This document shows positions 43,993 to 52,964 of a stretch of 61,228 nucleotides of DNA, piece after piece (positions within the stretch are counted from its first letter, which is position 1; each line of letters opens with the position of its first letter). Both the position numbers and the translations under genes were made by a program. The stretch spans positions 1-61,228 of the forward strand of contig CACZAC010000040.1 of assembly GCA_902779125.1 (NCBI GenBank), written 5' to 3'. The DNA comes from an uncultured Bacteroidales bacterium (GTDB taxonomy: Bacteria > Bacteroidota > Bacteroidia > Bacteroidales > Muribaculaceae). The notes under the pieces were generated by a model that had not been told where the DNA came from, did not search any database, and was given only the letters and a program-made list of their open reading frames with translations.

Positions 43993-44000
43993 AAGCCACT

Positions 44001-44981
44001 ATGACTAAAGAGGATTTAAAGATTGTTTTTTTCGGGACGCCCGACTTTGCTGTCGAGAGTCTGAGCCGTCTGGTGGACGGCGGTTATAACGTAGCAGCTG
44101 TTGTCACCATGCCCGACAAGCCCGCAGGACGCGGACGCCAACTGCAAGAGAGCGATGTGAAGCGCTATGCCGTAGAGCACGGCCTGCCCGTGCTGCAGCC
44201 CGTGAGCCTCAAGGACGAGGCCTTTATCGAGGAGTTGCGCTCGTTTGGTGCCCAGCTGTTTATCGTCATCGCCTTCAGGATGCTGCCCGAAGCGGTGTGG
44301 CAGATGCCGCCGCTGGGAACCTTCAACCTGCACGCATCACTCTTGCCACGCTACCGTGGTGCCGCTCCCATCAACTGGGCCGTGATGAACGGTGACACCG
44401 AGACGGGTGTGACCACCTTCTTCCTCAAGCATGAGATTGACACAGGCGACGTAATCCAGCAGCGCTCCTGTCCCATCGGCCGCAACGAGAACGTGGAAGA
44501 CATCCACGACCGCTTGATGGTCATGGGTGCCGACATGCTCATCGAGACCGTTGACGCCATCATCGCTGGCACCGTCAAGCCCATTCCGCAAGACCAGATG
44601 CTCACTGCAGGCCAACAGCCCACTCCCGCCCCAAAAATTTTCAAGGACACCTGCCGCATTGACTGGAGCCGTTCTGCCGAGGCTCTGTACAACCACATCC
44701 GCGGCCTGTCGCCCTACCCTGCCGCATGGACCACAATCGAGAATGAGGAAGGAAAGGATTGCACCACCATAAAAGTATATGCCACCGGTGAGCCACTACC
44801 CTTCGCGGCAAGCGAGTCACCAGCTCCAGGCACTATAGTTGCCGACCGCAAGACCCTGCGAGTGGCATGCGCCGACGGATGGCTGCAATTGCTGTCACTG
44901 CAACAGTCGGGCAAGAAGAGAATGGACACCGACGCTTTCCTGCGCGGCTACACCATCTCCCCAACAGCCCGCTGCAAATAA
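44001..44981 (+). CDS. fmt: Methionyl-tRNA formyltransferase
   Basis: Formylates the initiator Met-tRNA. KIVFFGTPDFAVESL is the N-terminal start, NLHASLLPRYRGAAPINWAVMNGD the catalytic His-Asn region and FFLKHEIDTGDVI the following block. IDWSRSAEALYNHIRGLSPYPAAW opens the C-terminal OB-like domain. The 326-residue length is normal. def is not adjacent. A strong bidirectional terminator follows. Confidence 0.96.
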   Translation: MTKEDLKIVFFGTPDFAVESLSRLVDGGYNVAAVVTMPDKPAGRGRQLQESDVKRYAVEHGLPVLQPVSLKDEAFIEELRSFGAQLFIVIAFRMLPEAVWQMPPLGTFNLHASLLPRYRGAAPINWAVMNGDTETGVTTFFLKHEIDTGDVIQQRSCPIGRNENVEDIHDRLMVMGADMLIETVDAIIAGTVKPIPQDQMLTAGQQPTPAPKIFKDTCRIDWSRSAEALYNHIRGLSPYPAAWTTIENEEGKDCTTIKVYATGEPLPFAASESPAPGTIVADRKTLRVACADGWLQLLSLQQSGKKRMDTDAFLRGYTISPTARCK

Positions 44982-45014
44982 CCGCCCCCCTTTAGAGGGC
45001 AGCACAATAAAAAA

Positions 45015-45061
45015 ACGAATCTCACCAATGTCCCGATTTGGGAACAATTGGTGAGATTCGT
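45015..45061. terminator. Bidirectional terminator between fmt and the C10 protease
   Basis: A perfect 15-bp stem ACGAATCTCACCAAT / ATTGGTGAGATTCGT (45015-45029 and 45047-45061) has A-rich sequence before and TTTT after, so it works for both convergent genes. Confidence 0.95.
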
Positions 45062-45081
45062 TTTACTTATAGGTGATTGTC

Positions 45082-47325
45082 TTAGTTGTCACTAAGCAAC
45101 TTGTCAATCAAAGATGTCACATCGGCGATGCCGATTTCGTTGTCACCATTGACGTCAGCGCTATCAGTGAAGATATCACCACCGCCCAACAGATAGTCGA
45201 TGAGCAATGTCACGTCATTGATATTCATGGCTCCGTCATGGTCCACGTCACCAATCTCATAGGCAGGACCTTGCTGCGGCAAGGTAACCTGCTGAGTGTT
45301 ACTCCACTGGCTCACGGTGCCGTCGATATAGAGGGCTTTCACCTTATAGGTATAGGTTGCACCAGCGATGAGGTTCTCAAGCAAGTAGTTCATGGTGGTG
45401 ATGCCGTCCACTGTCTGGCTATTGCCACCGGTGGCATACTCCAAGGTGTAGCTGGTCACACCAGCAGCAGGAGTCTCGTCGGTCCAGTCAGCACGGAAGG
45501 AATTGGCAGTGATGAACTGCTCGTCGGCGGGCAGCATCACGGGAGTGGCCTTGGTAAACGCTGCGGTACCGTTCAGAGCCACATAGACGGTGTCGGCATC
45601 CTTGCTGCGCAACATTACACGAGCATTGACGGCGCCAACAGTCTTGGGAGAATAGGTCACGGTCACTTCCACACCATTCATTGCAGTAGCCTTGGTGATA
45701 TTACTCTTGTTGATAGAGAATGCTCCACCGGGGTTGTTCTGGACTGACAGGTAAACAGAGCCGGAAAGGTTCTGACCAGTTACGGTAAACGTGCCAGTGA
45801 CAGTCTCACCAACCGAAGCACTCAGATTGACTTCGTTGGGATTAACCAAGATTACAGGCTTCACATTAGCGTTACCTGTGAGCGATACGCTCTTGGTTTC
45901 GGCACCAGGATAGGCAACATTGACACGGCCAGTGTGAGCGCCGCCAGTTGTGGGAGCAAAGGTTACAGTAATCGTAGCACCAGCTGCTACCTCGGCTGCC
46001 GAGAGGCTAGCGGGAGAAACAGTGTAGTGACCATTACCGGCAATTTCAAAAGTCACTTCCCCACTGCTCAAGTTAGTACCAGAAACAGTGAAGGTCTGGG
46101 TAACAGTTTCACCAGTGTTAATGGTGCCGAAGTCCAGTGACTCGGGCTCAACATTCAGTACAGGATAGGTAACCTCGCCACCGGGAGGCTGGATACCGAT
46201 AACCATCTGCTGATACAGGTCAAAGTTCCAACCCTCATAATCGATAAAGGCATTGAGAGCAAAGTCGCCATCACCGGCACCACTCCAGCCCCAGTTGACG
46301 TGATACAAGTTGCTCGATACGGTATAACCATCAACATTGAAGGCGTGACCACCGCCTTGACCCTCGTCGGAGATACCCATATACACAATGGGATGACCAG
46401 CCTCGAGTTCGGCCTGAATCATAGCAGCCCACTGTGCATCGGTATAATAGTTATAGGTGCCATAATAGTTATTCTTCTTCACCGCTCTCACGCTATTGTC
46501 ATAGCCGAAGAACTTGCAAGCCTTAACGATAAGGCTGGTGCTGTCTGAACTGATACCGCTACCGTCAGCGCCATAGTTCATGTGCTCAGCTTGACCAACG
46601 TAACGCATAAGCGTTGCGACAGCAGCTTTGGAGACTGCAGTACCGCCCCAATAGCCATAAGTATTCTTCATATTGGCCCAGTCAAAGGTCGTTGAAGGCA
46701 GTTCGGGCACTTGGACCCAAGTATAGTTTTCCCTAAAACGATAAGCAGGCACTACTCCGGTTTCAGTAGTCGGGTATTTCCAGTAATAGAACACCTGAGC
46801 CAGTGAGGTGGCAGGGCAACCTGTCAGGCACTGCGTACCGTTGATGACACACTGATTCCAATAAGGTGCCTGTTGGTCCCACTTCGAAGCGAGAAGCGGA
46901 GCCACGGTCTTAGCACGGCTTGGAGCCTTAGGCTTCTCGACCTCGAGGCCGGGATGAGCCTGGAGGAACTCAATCTGGCGCTGGTAGTAGTCAAGCCACA
47001 CCTGCATATTGGAAGGGATATTATTGAAATCGATAGGGGCATCACCCACTGCGAGGATGTCCGTTGCACGGTCTTCACCCGAAACGATAACAAAGCGGTC
47101 GGCTGTATTGAAAACATACATCACCGCCATATTGACGTTTGCGGAATTGGTAATGGTTCGTTGTGATACAAACTGGATGGTAGCGGGAGACATCATTTTG
47201 CCTCTCGAGGCATTGGTTTTTAAGAAGGCTTCTGCTTTGGCCTGGGCCGTCATTCGGTCCACATTGGCTGCAATAGACTGCATAGCTACCAAAGCAACCA
47301 TCAATAATAAAGTTATCTTCTTCAT
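45082..47325 (-). CDS. Secreted C10-family (streptopain-like) cysteine protease with Ig-like, Fn3 and dockerin-like domains
   Basis: A 747-residue secreted protease. A signal peptide (MKKITLLLMVALVAMQSIAA) is followed by a SpeB-type inhibitory propeptide (about 25-140). The C10 catalytic domain follows, with Cys170 in LTGCPATSLAQ, His327 in GGGHAFNVDGY and the conserved VNWGWSG. Then come two Ig-like choice-of-anchor-D-type repeats (from about 397), an Fn3 domain (FRADWTDETP to YTYKVKALYIDG) and a C-terminal pair of dockerin-type calcium loops (GDVDHDGAMNINDVTLLIDYLL, ADVNGDNEIGIADVTSLIDKLL). No cohesin partner is in view. The ATG at 47325 is set by the promoter and signal peptide. It is closely related to the next gene and separately promoted. 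Confidence 0.93.
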   Translation of the reverse strand: MKKITLLLMVALVAMQSIAANVDRMTAQAKAEAFLKTNASRGKMMSPATIQFVSQRTITNSANVNMAVMYVFNTADRFVIVSGEDRATDILAVGDAPIDFNNIPSNMQVWLDYYQRQIEFLQAHPGLEVEKPKAPSRAKTVAPLLASKWDQQAPYWNQCVINGTQCLTGCPATSLAQVFYYWKYPTTETGVVPAYRFRENYTWVQVPELPSTTFDWANMKNTYGYWGGTAVSKAAVATLMRYVGQAEHMNYGADGSGISSDSTSLIVKACKFFGYDNSVRAVKKNNYYGTYNYYTDAQWAAMIQAELEAGHPIVYMGISDEGQGGGHAFNVDGYTVSSNLYHVNWGWSGAGDGDFALNAFIDYEGWNFDLYQQMVIGIQPPGGEVTYPVLNVEPESLDFGTINTGETVTQTFTVSGTNLSSGEVTFEIAGNGHYTVSPASLSAAEVAAGATITVTFAPTTGGAHTGRVNVAYPGAETKSVSLTGNANVKPVILVNPNEVNLSASVGETVTGTFTVTGQNLSGSVYLSVQNNPGGAFSINKSNITKATAMNGVEVTVTYSPKTVGAVNARVMLRSKDADTVYVALNGTAAFTKATPVMLPADEQFITANSFRADWTDETPAAGVTSYTLEYATGGNSQTVDGITTMNYLLENLIAGATYTYKVKALYIDGTVSQWSNTQQVTLPQQGPAYEIGDVDHDGAMNINDVTLLIDYLLGGGDIFTDSADVNGDNEIGIADVTSLIDKLLSDN

Positions 47326-47369
47326 ATTACGATGTTTAAATAAAATGATTATTTTTAACAAAAAGCGTG

Positions 47370-47402
47370 CAAAGTTAAGAAAACAAATGTGAATATACCA
47401 AA
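47370..47402 (-). promoter_or_regulatory. Promoter of the first C10 protease
   Basis: On the minus strand TTTG (47399-47402), a 21-base spacer and TAACTTTG (47370-47377) match the consensus. The leader is about 38 bases. Confidence 0.75.
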
Positions 47403-47468
47403 TTATTTGTCATTCGTTAACAACATGATATGGCTTTTTTCTATCAATTAACAATTACATACAACAAT

Positions 47469-47500
47469 GCGGGACGCTTCAATAACATGAAACGTCCCGC
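47469..47500 (-). terminator. Hairpin after the large C10 protease
   Basis: GCGGGACGCTTCA (47469-47481) and TGAAACGTCCCGC (47488-47500) form a 13-bp stem with one wobble pair. The T tract on the minus strand is weak. Confidence 0.65.
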
Positions 47501-47546
47501 TGAAATGGTTTTAACCTATCCAACCGTTGGTTGGAACCTGAGAGGA

Positions 47547-50500
47547 TTAACGAGTCAGCATGCCGCTAACCCTGGGTTTATTGAATCGTGTTTCAGTGCC
47601 ACTGCCTAATAACATATCAATCAGTTCAGTAACATCAGCAATCGATACCTTACCGTCAAGGTTGACATCGGCAGCAACAAGATCAATTTCTACGCTGTTG
47701 TCCAGGATGTAATCAGTCAGGTCAGAAATGTCCAAAATTGATACAACACCGTCACGGTTAACGTCGCCAAGCAGATAATTCTGGAACAGGGTAACCTCCT
47801 CGATGTTGCTCCAGTTGCTCTCGGTACCATCCTGATAGATAGCCTTCACCTTGTAGAGGAAGGTACCCTCGGCAGCAAGGTCATCAACAGTGTAGAACTT
47901 GTCGGTGATACCGGTAATCAGGCGATAGAGGGCATCGCCAGTCTCGTTAGCCCTGAGTTTAGACTCTGTAGCATTTCCTGCATAGACCTCAATCAAAACC
48001 ATGCTGGGCGAGAAATTGTCATCGGGCGTTTTGATGGTAATCTTCTCGCCAGTGCTTGCCGTTACGAGCCATGAGTAGGTCTCGTTGGCAGCAAAGAGGT
48101 GGTTCAAGGCAGCAGTCTGAGGTGTCGATACTGACATGTTGCCAACACCATCTTCGTTATCGGCAGTCGTAATCTTCATCGTGAAGGTAGCATTCTCATA
48201 GCCTGCAGGGATGGTGAAGGTGATGTTGCCTTCGGTACCAGTATTGTTATAACGGTTCCTGAAGTAAACTACACCATAGCCACCACGCACATTGGTACCG
48301 CCCCAAGGTGCGGTCAAGGTGACTGCACTATAGCCTTGGCTTGTATATTGAGTACCATCAAGTGTACCGATGAGTTCGGGCTCAGGCTCAGGCTCAGACT
48401 TGGCAGTTACCTCGAGGGTATAGCTGGCCACATTGTCGGCAGGAGTCTCGTCGCTCCAGTCAGCACGGAACTTGTTCAGGTTGATGTAGCTCTCATTGGC
48501 TGGCAGCATTACGGGAGCAAACTTCACGAGGTCGGCCTGACCATTCAATGTCACAGTCACAGGCTGAACATTGGGACTGGTGATGGTCACGCTACCAGTA
48601 TTGGTACCAAATGCCGTCGGTGTATAGGTCACATTAATAACCTCACCGTTAACGGCTCCGGGAATGAGTTCGGTCTTGTCGATGGTGAAGCCTTCACCCT
48701 GGACTGCAAGCGTCACATTGCCCTCAAGGTAGGCAGCACTCAGTTCAAACGACTTGGTAACCGGAGTGCCCACTGTGGTAACAAAGTCGAGCGAGGTGGG
48801 ATTAGCACTGAGGCTAGGTGTCGTGGTGGCAGTACCGTTAAGGGTAACATTAACCTGCTCAGCACCAGTGCTGGTCAAGGAAACCACACCCGTATGGGTA
48901 CCGCTTGTCGTCGGCTTGTAGGTTACAGTTACAGTAGCGCCGTTGGTAGCGGCAGTTTTGGTGATATTGGTCTTGTCAATCGTGAAGCCAGCGCCACTCA
49001 CCGACAGCAACACATTGCTTGCGAGGTCGGTACCCACAACCGAGAAGGTCTTGGTCACCGTTTCGCCCACATTAGCGTTGAACGACAGCGAGGTGGGATT
49101 AGCAACAATAGTGGGATTGCCTGTTGCTGTACCATTCAGGGTAACGGTAACAGTCTCGGCACCATTGCTGGTCAGGGTAACCGTTCCTGTATGGGTACCT
49201 GGTGCTGTGGGATTATAGGTCACAGTAACAGTTGTACCGTTGTTTGCTGCGCTCCTGGTGATATTGCTCTTGTTGATTGAGAAACCGGTACCGCTGCACG
49301 TCAGGAATACGGTGCTGGTCAGGTTGGTTCCTTTGACTGAGAAGGTCTCGACCACAGGAGTTCCGACAGCCGTGCTCATGCTGATTGAGGTGGGCTCAAC
49401 TGTAATCTTGGGAGTCGTAGCGGCCGTACCCGAAACGCTGACAGTCTTGCTTGCAGCACCACTGCTTGCAATTGTGATAGTAGCGTTCTGGGTTCCTGCT
49501 GTAGTGGGTTTGTAAGTCACGGTGATGGTTGCGCCAGCCTGGGCCTGCTCAGCAGTGAGGGTAGCAGGCGATACGGTAAAGGTGCCGCTGCTCGACGTAA
49601 TGTTCACGTCACCACGCAGGTCTGAAGCGCTAACAGTGAAGGTCTTGGTATAGGTCTCGCCAGTAGCACAGCCGGTGAAGGTCAGTGAAGTGGGGTCAAC
49701 AGTCAGTTCGGGAGTGGTAACATTTCCAGGAGGAGCGATACCAATAATCATAGCCTCGCCATAATTGAACACATAGGAGCCTGACTGGCCGGTAGCACCG
49801 GTAGCGGTGGTGAAGTTGTGCAGCGTGCAATAGCCGTTGCTGTCGCCACTCCAGCCCCAGTTTACATAGAATTGGCCACTGCTATTGACACCAAATACAT
49901 TGAAGGCATGACCAGCAAGCTGATAGCTGCTGTAGTCATAGGCCAAATATTCGATAGGACGTCCATTGTACAGCTCATTCAGCATAAACTGGCTCCACTC
50001 GTCGTCAGTATACTGCTGCGGGCCATTGCTATAGCCACCCCACCAGCCACCAGAGGACACGAGCTCCGTGAGCAGGAGATATTCGGCATCAGTATAGCCC
50101 ATATTGTGGCAACCCTCCAAGATTTCAGGGTCGTTAGCACCACTGGCATCATAACCGTACATATAATCGGGAATGGCCTGGCCTACATAACGCATCAGCC
50201 ATGCAACAGCGTTAGCTTGCGTAGTATTGTAGCTGGTGTTTGTCGGACCGGTGTACTCATCGAGGATATTGTCCCAGTCGGCCTCACGTGCAGGCAGAGC
50301 AGCTGCCGAGTAGCCACCAGAACTCGAACTCGAGATGGCAGGCAAAGCAGGGAATGTAGTGGGCCATTTCCACTTGTAGAAACACATAGCCAGCGACGTG
50401 GCAGGGCAGCCAGTAACAGCGCGACGGCCACCACTAGTGGGGCACTGGTTGTTATAAGGAGCGCTCTGGTCCCAATTGGCTTTTACAAGCGGTGGAACGG

Positions 50501-50915
50501 CGGTGACGGTAAGCATGGGAGCCTCTACCGGCTTCCTGGTACCTGCCTTGATACCGTCAATCTGGAATTTGTACTTATTGAGCAGCCACTGCATGGCGGG
50601 AGGAATGTTATCAAGGTCAAGAGCACCTTCCTCACCGTACATCAGAATCATCGGCGCTTGGTCATCACCGGCAACTACTACATAGGAATGATCCGTGTTG
50701 AATATGTAGTAGTCCACAGCCGTGGGCTTGGCCACCGAGGCTTCGGCCTTAACGAGCTTGAGGTTGTTCACAGCGGTGGCATTAAGACTACCGGCTTTTA
50801 CTTGTTTTCTAAGAAATGAGTTGGCTGCGGCCTGGGCCTGTGTAGCGGTCACATCGGCGGCAGACATCTGTAGAGTCGCAAGAACGACTGCCAAAAGAAA
50901 TAGAATTTTTTTCAT
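47547..50915 (-). CDS. Large secreted C10-family cysteine protease with four Ig-like repeats and a nested Fn3 insertion
   Basis: At 1122 residues it is a longer relative of the neighbouring protease. Order: signal peptide 1-20, propeptide to about 140, C10 domain with Cys170 (VTGCPATSLAM) and His336 (LAGHAFNVFGV), and VNWGWSG. Four Ig-like repeats of 97-100 residues follow from about 401 to 795, each ending TVTLNGTA or similar. Then comes an Fn3 domain split by an insertion (about 840-990), and a dockerin-like pair (GDVNRDGVVSILDISDLTDYIL, ADVNLDGKVSIADVTELIDMLL). A short tail, NKPRVSGMLTR, follows the dockerin. The inserted part starts with an EPEPEPE run and holds a beta-rich domain. The start is ATG 50915. 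Substrate unknown; host or dietary protein cleavage is inferred. Confidence 0.93.
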   Translation of the reverse strand: MKKILFLLAVVLATLQMSAADVTATQAQAAANSFLRKQVKAGSLNATAVNNLKLVKAEASVAKPTAVDYYIFNTDHSYVVVAGDDQAPMILMYGEEGALDLDNIPPAMQWLLNKYKFQIDGIKAGTRKPVEAPMLTVTAVPPLVKANWDQSAPYNNQCPTSGGRRAVTGCPATSLAMCFYKWKWPTTFPALPAISSSSSGGYSAAALPAREADWDNILDEYTGPTNTSYNTTQANAVAWLMRYVGQAIPDYMYGYDASGANDPEILEGCHNMGYTDAEYLLLTELVSSGGWWGGYSNGPQQYTDDEWSQFMLNELYNGRPIEYLAYDYSSYQLAGHAFNVFGVNSSGQFYVNWGWSGDSNGYCTLHNFTTATGATGQSGSYVFNYGEAMIIGIAPPGNVTTPELTVDPTSLTFTGCATGETYTKTFTVSASDLRGDVNITSSSGTFTVSPATLTAEQAQAGATITVTYKPTTAGTQNATITIASSGAASKTVSVSGTAATTPKITVEPTSISMSTAVGTPVVETFSVKGTNLTSTVFLTCSGTGFSINKSNITRSAANNGTTVTVTYNPTAPGTHTGTVTLTSNGAETVTVTLNGTATGNPTIVANPTSLSFNANVGETVTKTFSVVGTDLASNVLLSVSGAGFTIDKTNITKTAATNGATVTVTYKPTTSGTHTGVVSLTSTGAEQVNVTLNGTATTTPSLSANPTSLDFVTTVGTPVTKSFELSAAYLEGNVTLAVQGEGFTIDKTELIPGAVNGEVINVTYTPTAFGTNTGSVTITSPNVQPVTVTLNGQADLVKFAPVMLPANESYINLNKFRADWSDETPADNVASYTLEVTAKSEPEPEPELIGTLDGTQYTSQGYSAVTLTAPWGGTNVRGGYGVVYFRNRYNNTGTEGNITFTIPAGYENATFTMKITTADNEDGVGNMSVSTPQTAALNHLFAANETYSWLVTASTGEKITIKTPDDNFSPSMVLIEVYAGNATESKLRANETGDALYRLITGITDKFYTVDDLAAEGTFLYKVKAIYQDGTESNWSNIEEVTLFQNYLLGDVNRDGVVSILDISDLTDYILDNSVEIDLVAADVNLDGKVSIADVTELIDMLLGSGTETRFNKPRVSGMLTR

Positions 50916-50963
50916 GAGTTTTGGTATGAATGATAAACAATGTTGGTTTATATAAATGACACG

Positions 50964-50996
50964 CAAAGATAACAATACTATTAAGAATAATCCAAA
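50964..50996 (-). promoter_or_regulatory. Promoter of the large C10 protease
   Basis: On the minus strand TTTG (50993-50996), a 21-base spacer and TATCTTTG (50964-50971) match the consensus; the leader is about 42 bases. This excludes an in-frame upstream start at 50975. Confidence 0.8.
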
Positions 50997-51292
50997 TTTT
51001 TCTTAGCAATTATCAAGAAAAATCACCCATTTCCAAAAGTCCTAAAGCAAAAATGCATATTTTTTCAACCAACTGTCAAAATCGGCATCAGAACGGAATC
51101 CACACATGATGACCACACAATTAATAATGGAATGCCCATCACAAACGCACCTAAATCGACGATACAAATCACTGATGCTCAGTGAGCAAGTCAATAGAAT
51201 TGTTCAGAGCACAATAATTCTTCAAGCCTGTTTTAACATCAAGATAATTCCTAAATTATGTTTAACAGCACCTCGATATAGAAGGAATTGAG
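50997..51292. other. AT-rich intergenic stretch without a recognised gene
   Basis: About 300 bases between the divergent C10 protease and CDF genes. A frame of 61 codons at 51106-51291 (+) has no family features and a poor composition, so it is not called. No hairpin, repeat or RNA gene was recognised. Confidence 0.5.
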
Positions 51293-51300
51293 TAATTTTG
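51293..51300 (+). promoter_or_regulatory. -7 element for the CDF transporter
   Basis: TAATTTTG lies 24 bases before the ATG at 51325. No clear -33 element. Confidence 0.5.
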
Positions 51301-51324
51301 CAGCAACATTAGTTAAATGTATTG

Positions 51325-52266
51325 ATGAACAACAACAATCAACATAGCGTCCAGGACTCCTTGCGCAACCGCGAGGAGAAACGGTGTACGCTGGTGGGCA
51401 TGACCAGTGACGTGTGCCTGTCGGTGCTCAAGATTGTTACTGGCTTTGTCGGGCATTCCAGTGCCATCCTTGCCGACGGCATCCACAGCATCAGTGACAC
51501 GGTAACCGATGCGCTGGTCTATGCCATGGTGCGACTCTCGGGCAAGGGCGCTGACGAGCGTTACCGATATGGCAGGGGCAAATATGAGACCCTGGCGGCT
51601 TTTCTGATTAGCATCATCCTGGTGGTGGTCGCATTAGGGCTGTTGACCGAGGGGGTGAAAGACGTGTGGGCAGCTTTTCAAGGCGAGACCTTAGAGCGTC
51701 CTCATGACATCGCCCTCATCGTGGGCATCATCGCCGTCGTGGTCAAGGAGAGCCTCTATCACTACACGCGGCTCAAAGGACACAAAACCGATAGCAGCGC
51801 GCTGAAAGTGTATGCCTGGCACCATCGTGCCGACGCGCTCTCGACTGCTGCCACTCTACTGGGTGTTGCGGGAGCGATGTTCCTGGGGGAGCGTTGGCGC
51901 GTGCTTGACCCGATAGCCGCTATTGCCGTGAGCGTGCTCATCCTTGTGCTCGCCTATCGACTGGGACGGCCTGCCGTTGAAGAACTCCTTGAAGTCTCCC
52001 TCCCCAAAAACGAGCAGGACAAGATTGCCGACATCGTCATCGGCACCCCTGGCGTGAATGCGTTCCACAACCTGCGCACCCGCCGCAACGGCAACCTGCG
52101 GGTGGTGGATATGCACATCAAGGTGGACGGTGACCTGAGTGTCAACGAGTCCCACAGCATCACCCGCGAAATCGAGAAACAATTGAGCGATGCCTTGGGT
52201 GAAGTGATGACCAACATCCATGTTGAGCCCTACCACGGCACCAACGACTGCGAAAAAAAGAGTTAA
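51325..52266 (+). CDS. Cation diffusion facilitator (FieF-like) metal efflux transporter
   Basis: An inner-membrane divalent metal/proton antiporter with six helices. The metal sites are visible in helix 2 (ADGIHSISDTVTD) and helix 5 (AWHHRADALSTAATLLG), an H/D-type arrangement seen in Zn or Fe exporters. The cytoplasmic C-terminal domain (PGVNAFHNLRTRRNGNLRVVDMHIKVDGD, then NIHVEPYH) is complete. The ATG at 51325 is used; a TTG one codon earlier is less likely. It is upstream of the ABC pair with a nonamer array between. Confidence 0.94.
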   Translation: MNNNNQHSVQDSLRNREEKRCTLVGMTSDVCLSVLKIVTGFVGHSSAILADGIHSISDTVTDALVYAMVRLSGKGADERYRYGRGKYETLAAFLISIILVVVALGLLTEGVKDVWAAFQGETLERPHDIALIVGIIAVVVKESLYHYTRLKGHKTDSSALKVYAWHHRADALSTAATLLGVAGAMFLGERWRVLDPIAAIAVSVLILVLAYRLGRPAVEELLEVSLPKNEQDKIADIVIGTPGVNAFHNLRTRRNGNLRVVDMHIKVDGDLSVNESHSITREIEKQLSDALGEVMTNIHVEPYHGTNDCEKKS

Positions 52267-52275
52267 AAGCAATAA

Positions 52276-52311
52276 ATCCTAGACCATCTAGAGATTCTAG
52301 ACCATCTAGAC
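52276..52311. repeat. Nonamer array CATCTAGAC
   Basis: ATCCTAGAC, CATCTAGAG, ATTCTAGAC and CATCTAGAC follow in exact 9-base phase and end 5 bases before the ABC ATPase start. Confidence 0.75.
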
Positions 52312-52316
52312 AAACA

Positions 52317-52961
52317 ATGGAACAGATTACATTAAATAATACCCTGCCGCGCGTGTTCGCCGGCCACGATGGCATCCACAGCGACGTCTGGCTGCAGGAT
52401 ATCCATCTGGAGCGCGGCAAGCGTTATCTCATCAGTGCCGAGAGCGGCACAGGCAAGTCATCGATGTGCAGTTACATCTACGGCTATCGGCAAGATTATA
52501 GCGGCACCATCGCGTTTGACGGCACGGACATCCGCACGATGACCGTCGCCCAGTGGTGTGACGCGCGTCAGCGGCACATCGCCTACTTGCCGCAGGACAT
52601 GCGCCTGTTCGGCGAACTCACAGCGATGGAGAACGTGGAACTGAAAAACCGCCTCACGGGCTTCAAGAGCCGTAAGGAAATCATCAAACTGTTTGAAACC
52701 ATGGGCATTGCCGACAAAGTGGACAGTCTGGCCAGTAAACTCTCCATCGGCCAGCAACAGCGTGTCGCCATCATCCGCACCTTGTGCCAGCCCTGCGATT
52801 TCATCCTCCTTGACGAGCCGGTGAGCCACCTTGACGACGAGAACAACCGCATCGTTGCCAACCTCATCACTCAGGAAGCCACCCGACAGGGCGCCGGCAT
52901 CATTGCCACCTCTGTCGGCAACCACCTGAAAATGGACGTGGACAAAGTCTTTAACCTTTAA
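52317..52961 (+). CDS. ABC transporter ATP-binding protein (LolD/MacB-like)
   Basis: Walker A is SAESGTGKSSMCSYI, the Q-loop LPQDMRLF, the signature KLSIGQQQRVAII and Walker B CDFILLDEPVSHLDDEN. In place of an H-loop histidine the sequence reads ATSVGNH, so the switch His may be missing or shifted by one turn. The 214 residues make it a minimal ATPase. With the downstream FtsX-like permease it would form an exporter or lipoprotein-release type complex. The last codons (VFNL and the stop) already fit the nonamer array that follows. Confidence 0.88.
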   Translation: MEQITLNNTLPRVFAGHDGIHSDVWLQDIHLERGKRYLISAESGTGKSSMCSYIYGYRQDYSGTIAFDGTDIRTMTVAQWCDARQRHIAYLPQDMRLFGELTAMENVELKNRLTGFKSRKEIIKLFETMGIADKVDSLASKLSIGQQQRVAIIRTLCQPCDFILLDEPVSHLDDENNRIVANLITQEATRQGAGIIATSVGNHLKMDVDKVFNL

Positions 52962-52964
52962 GGA

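Noticed and set aside
51106-51291. 61-codon plus-strand frame between the C10 protease and the CDF gene
   Set aside because: No family features, no promoter or signal, and low-complexity codon content; best treated as intergenic DNA.
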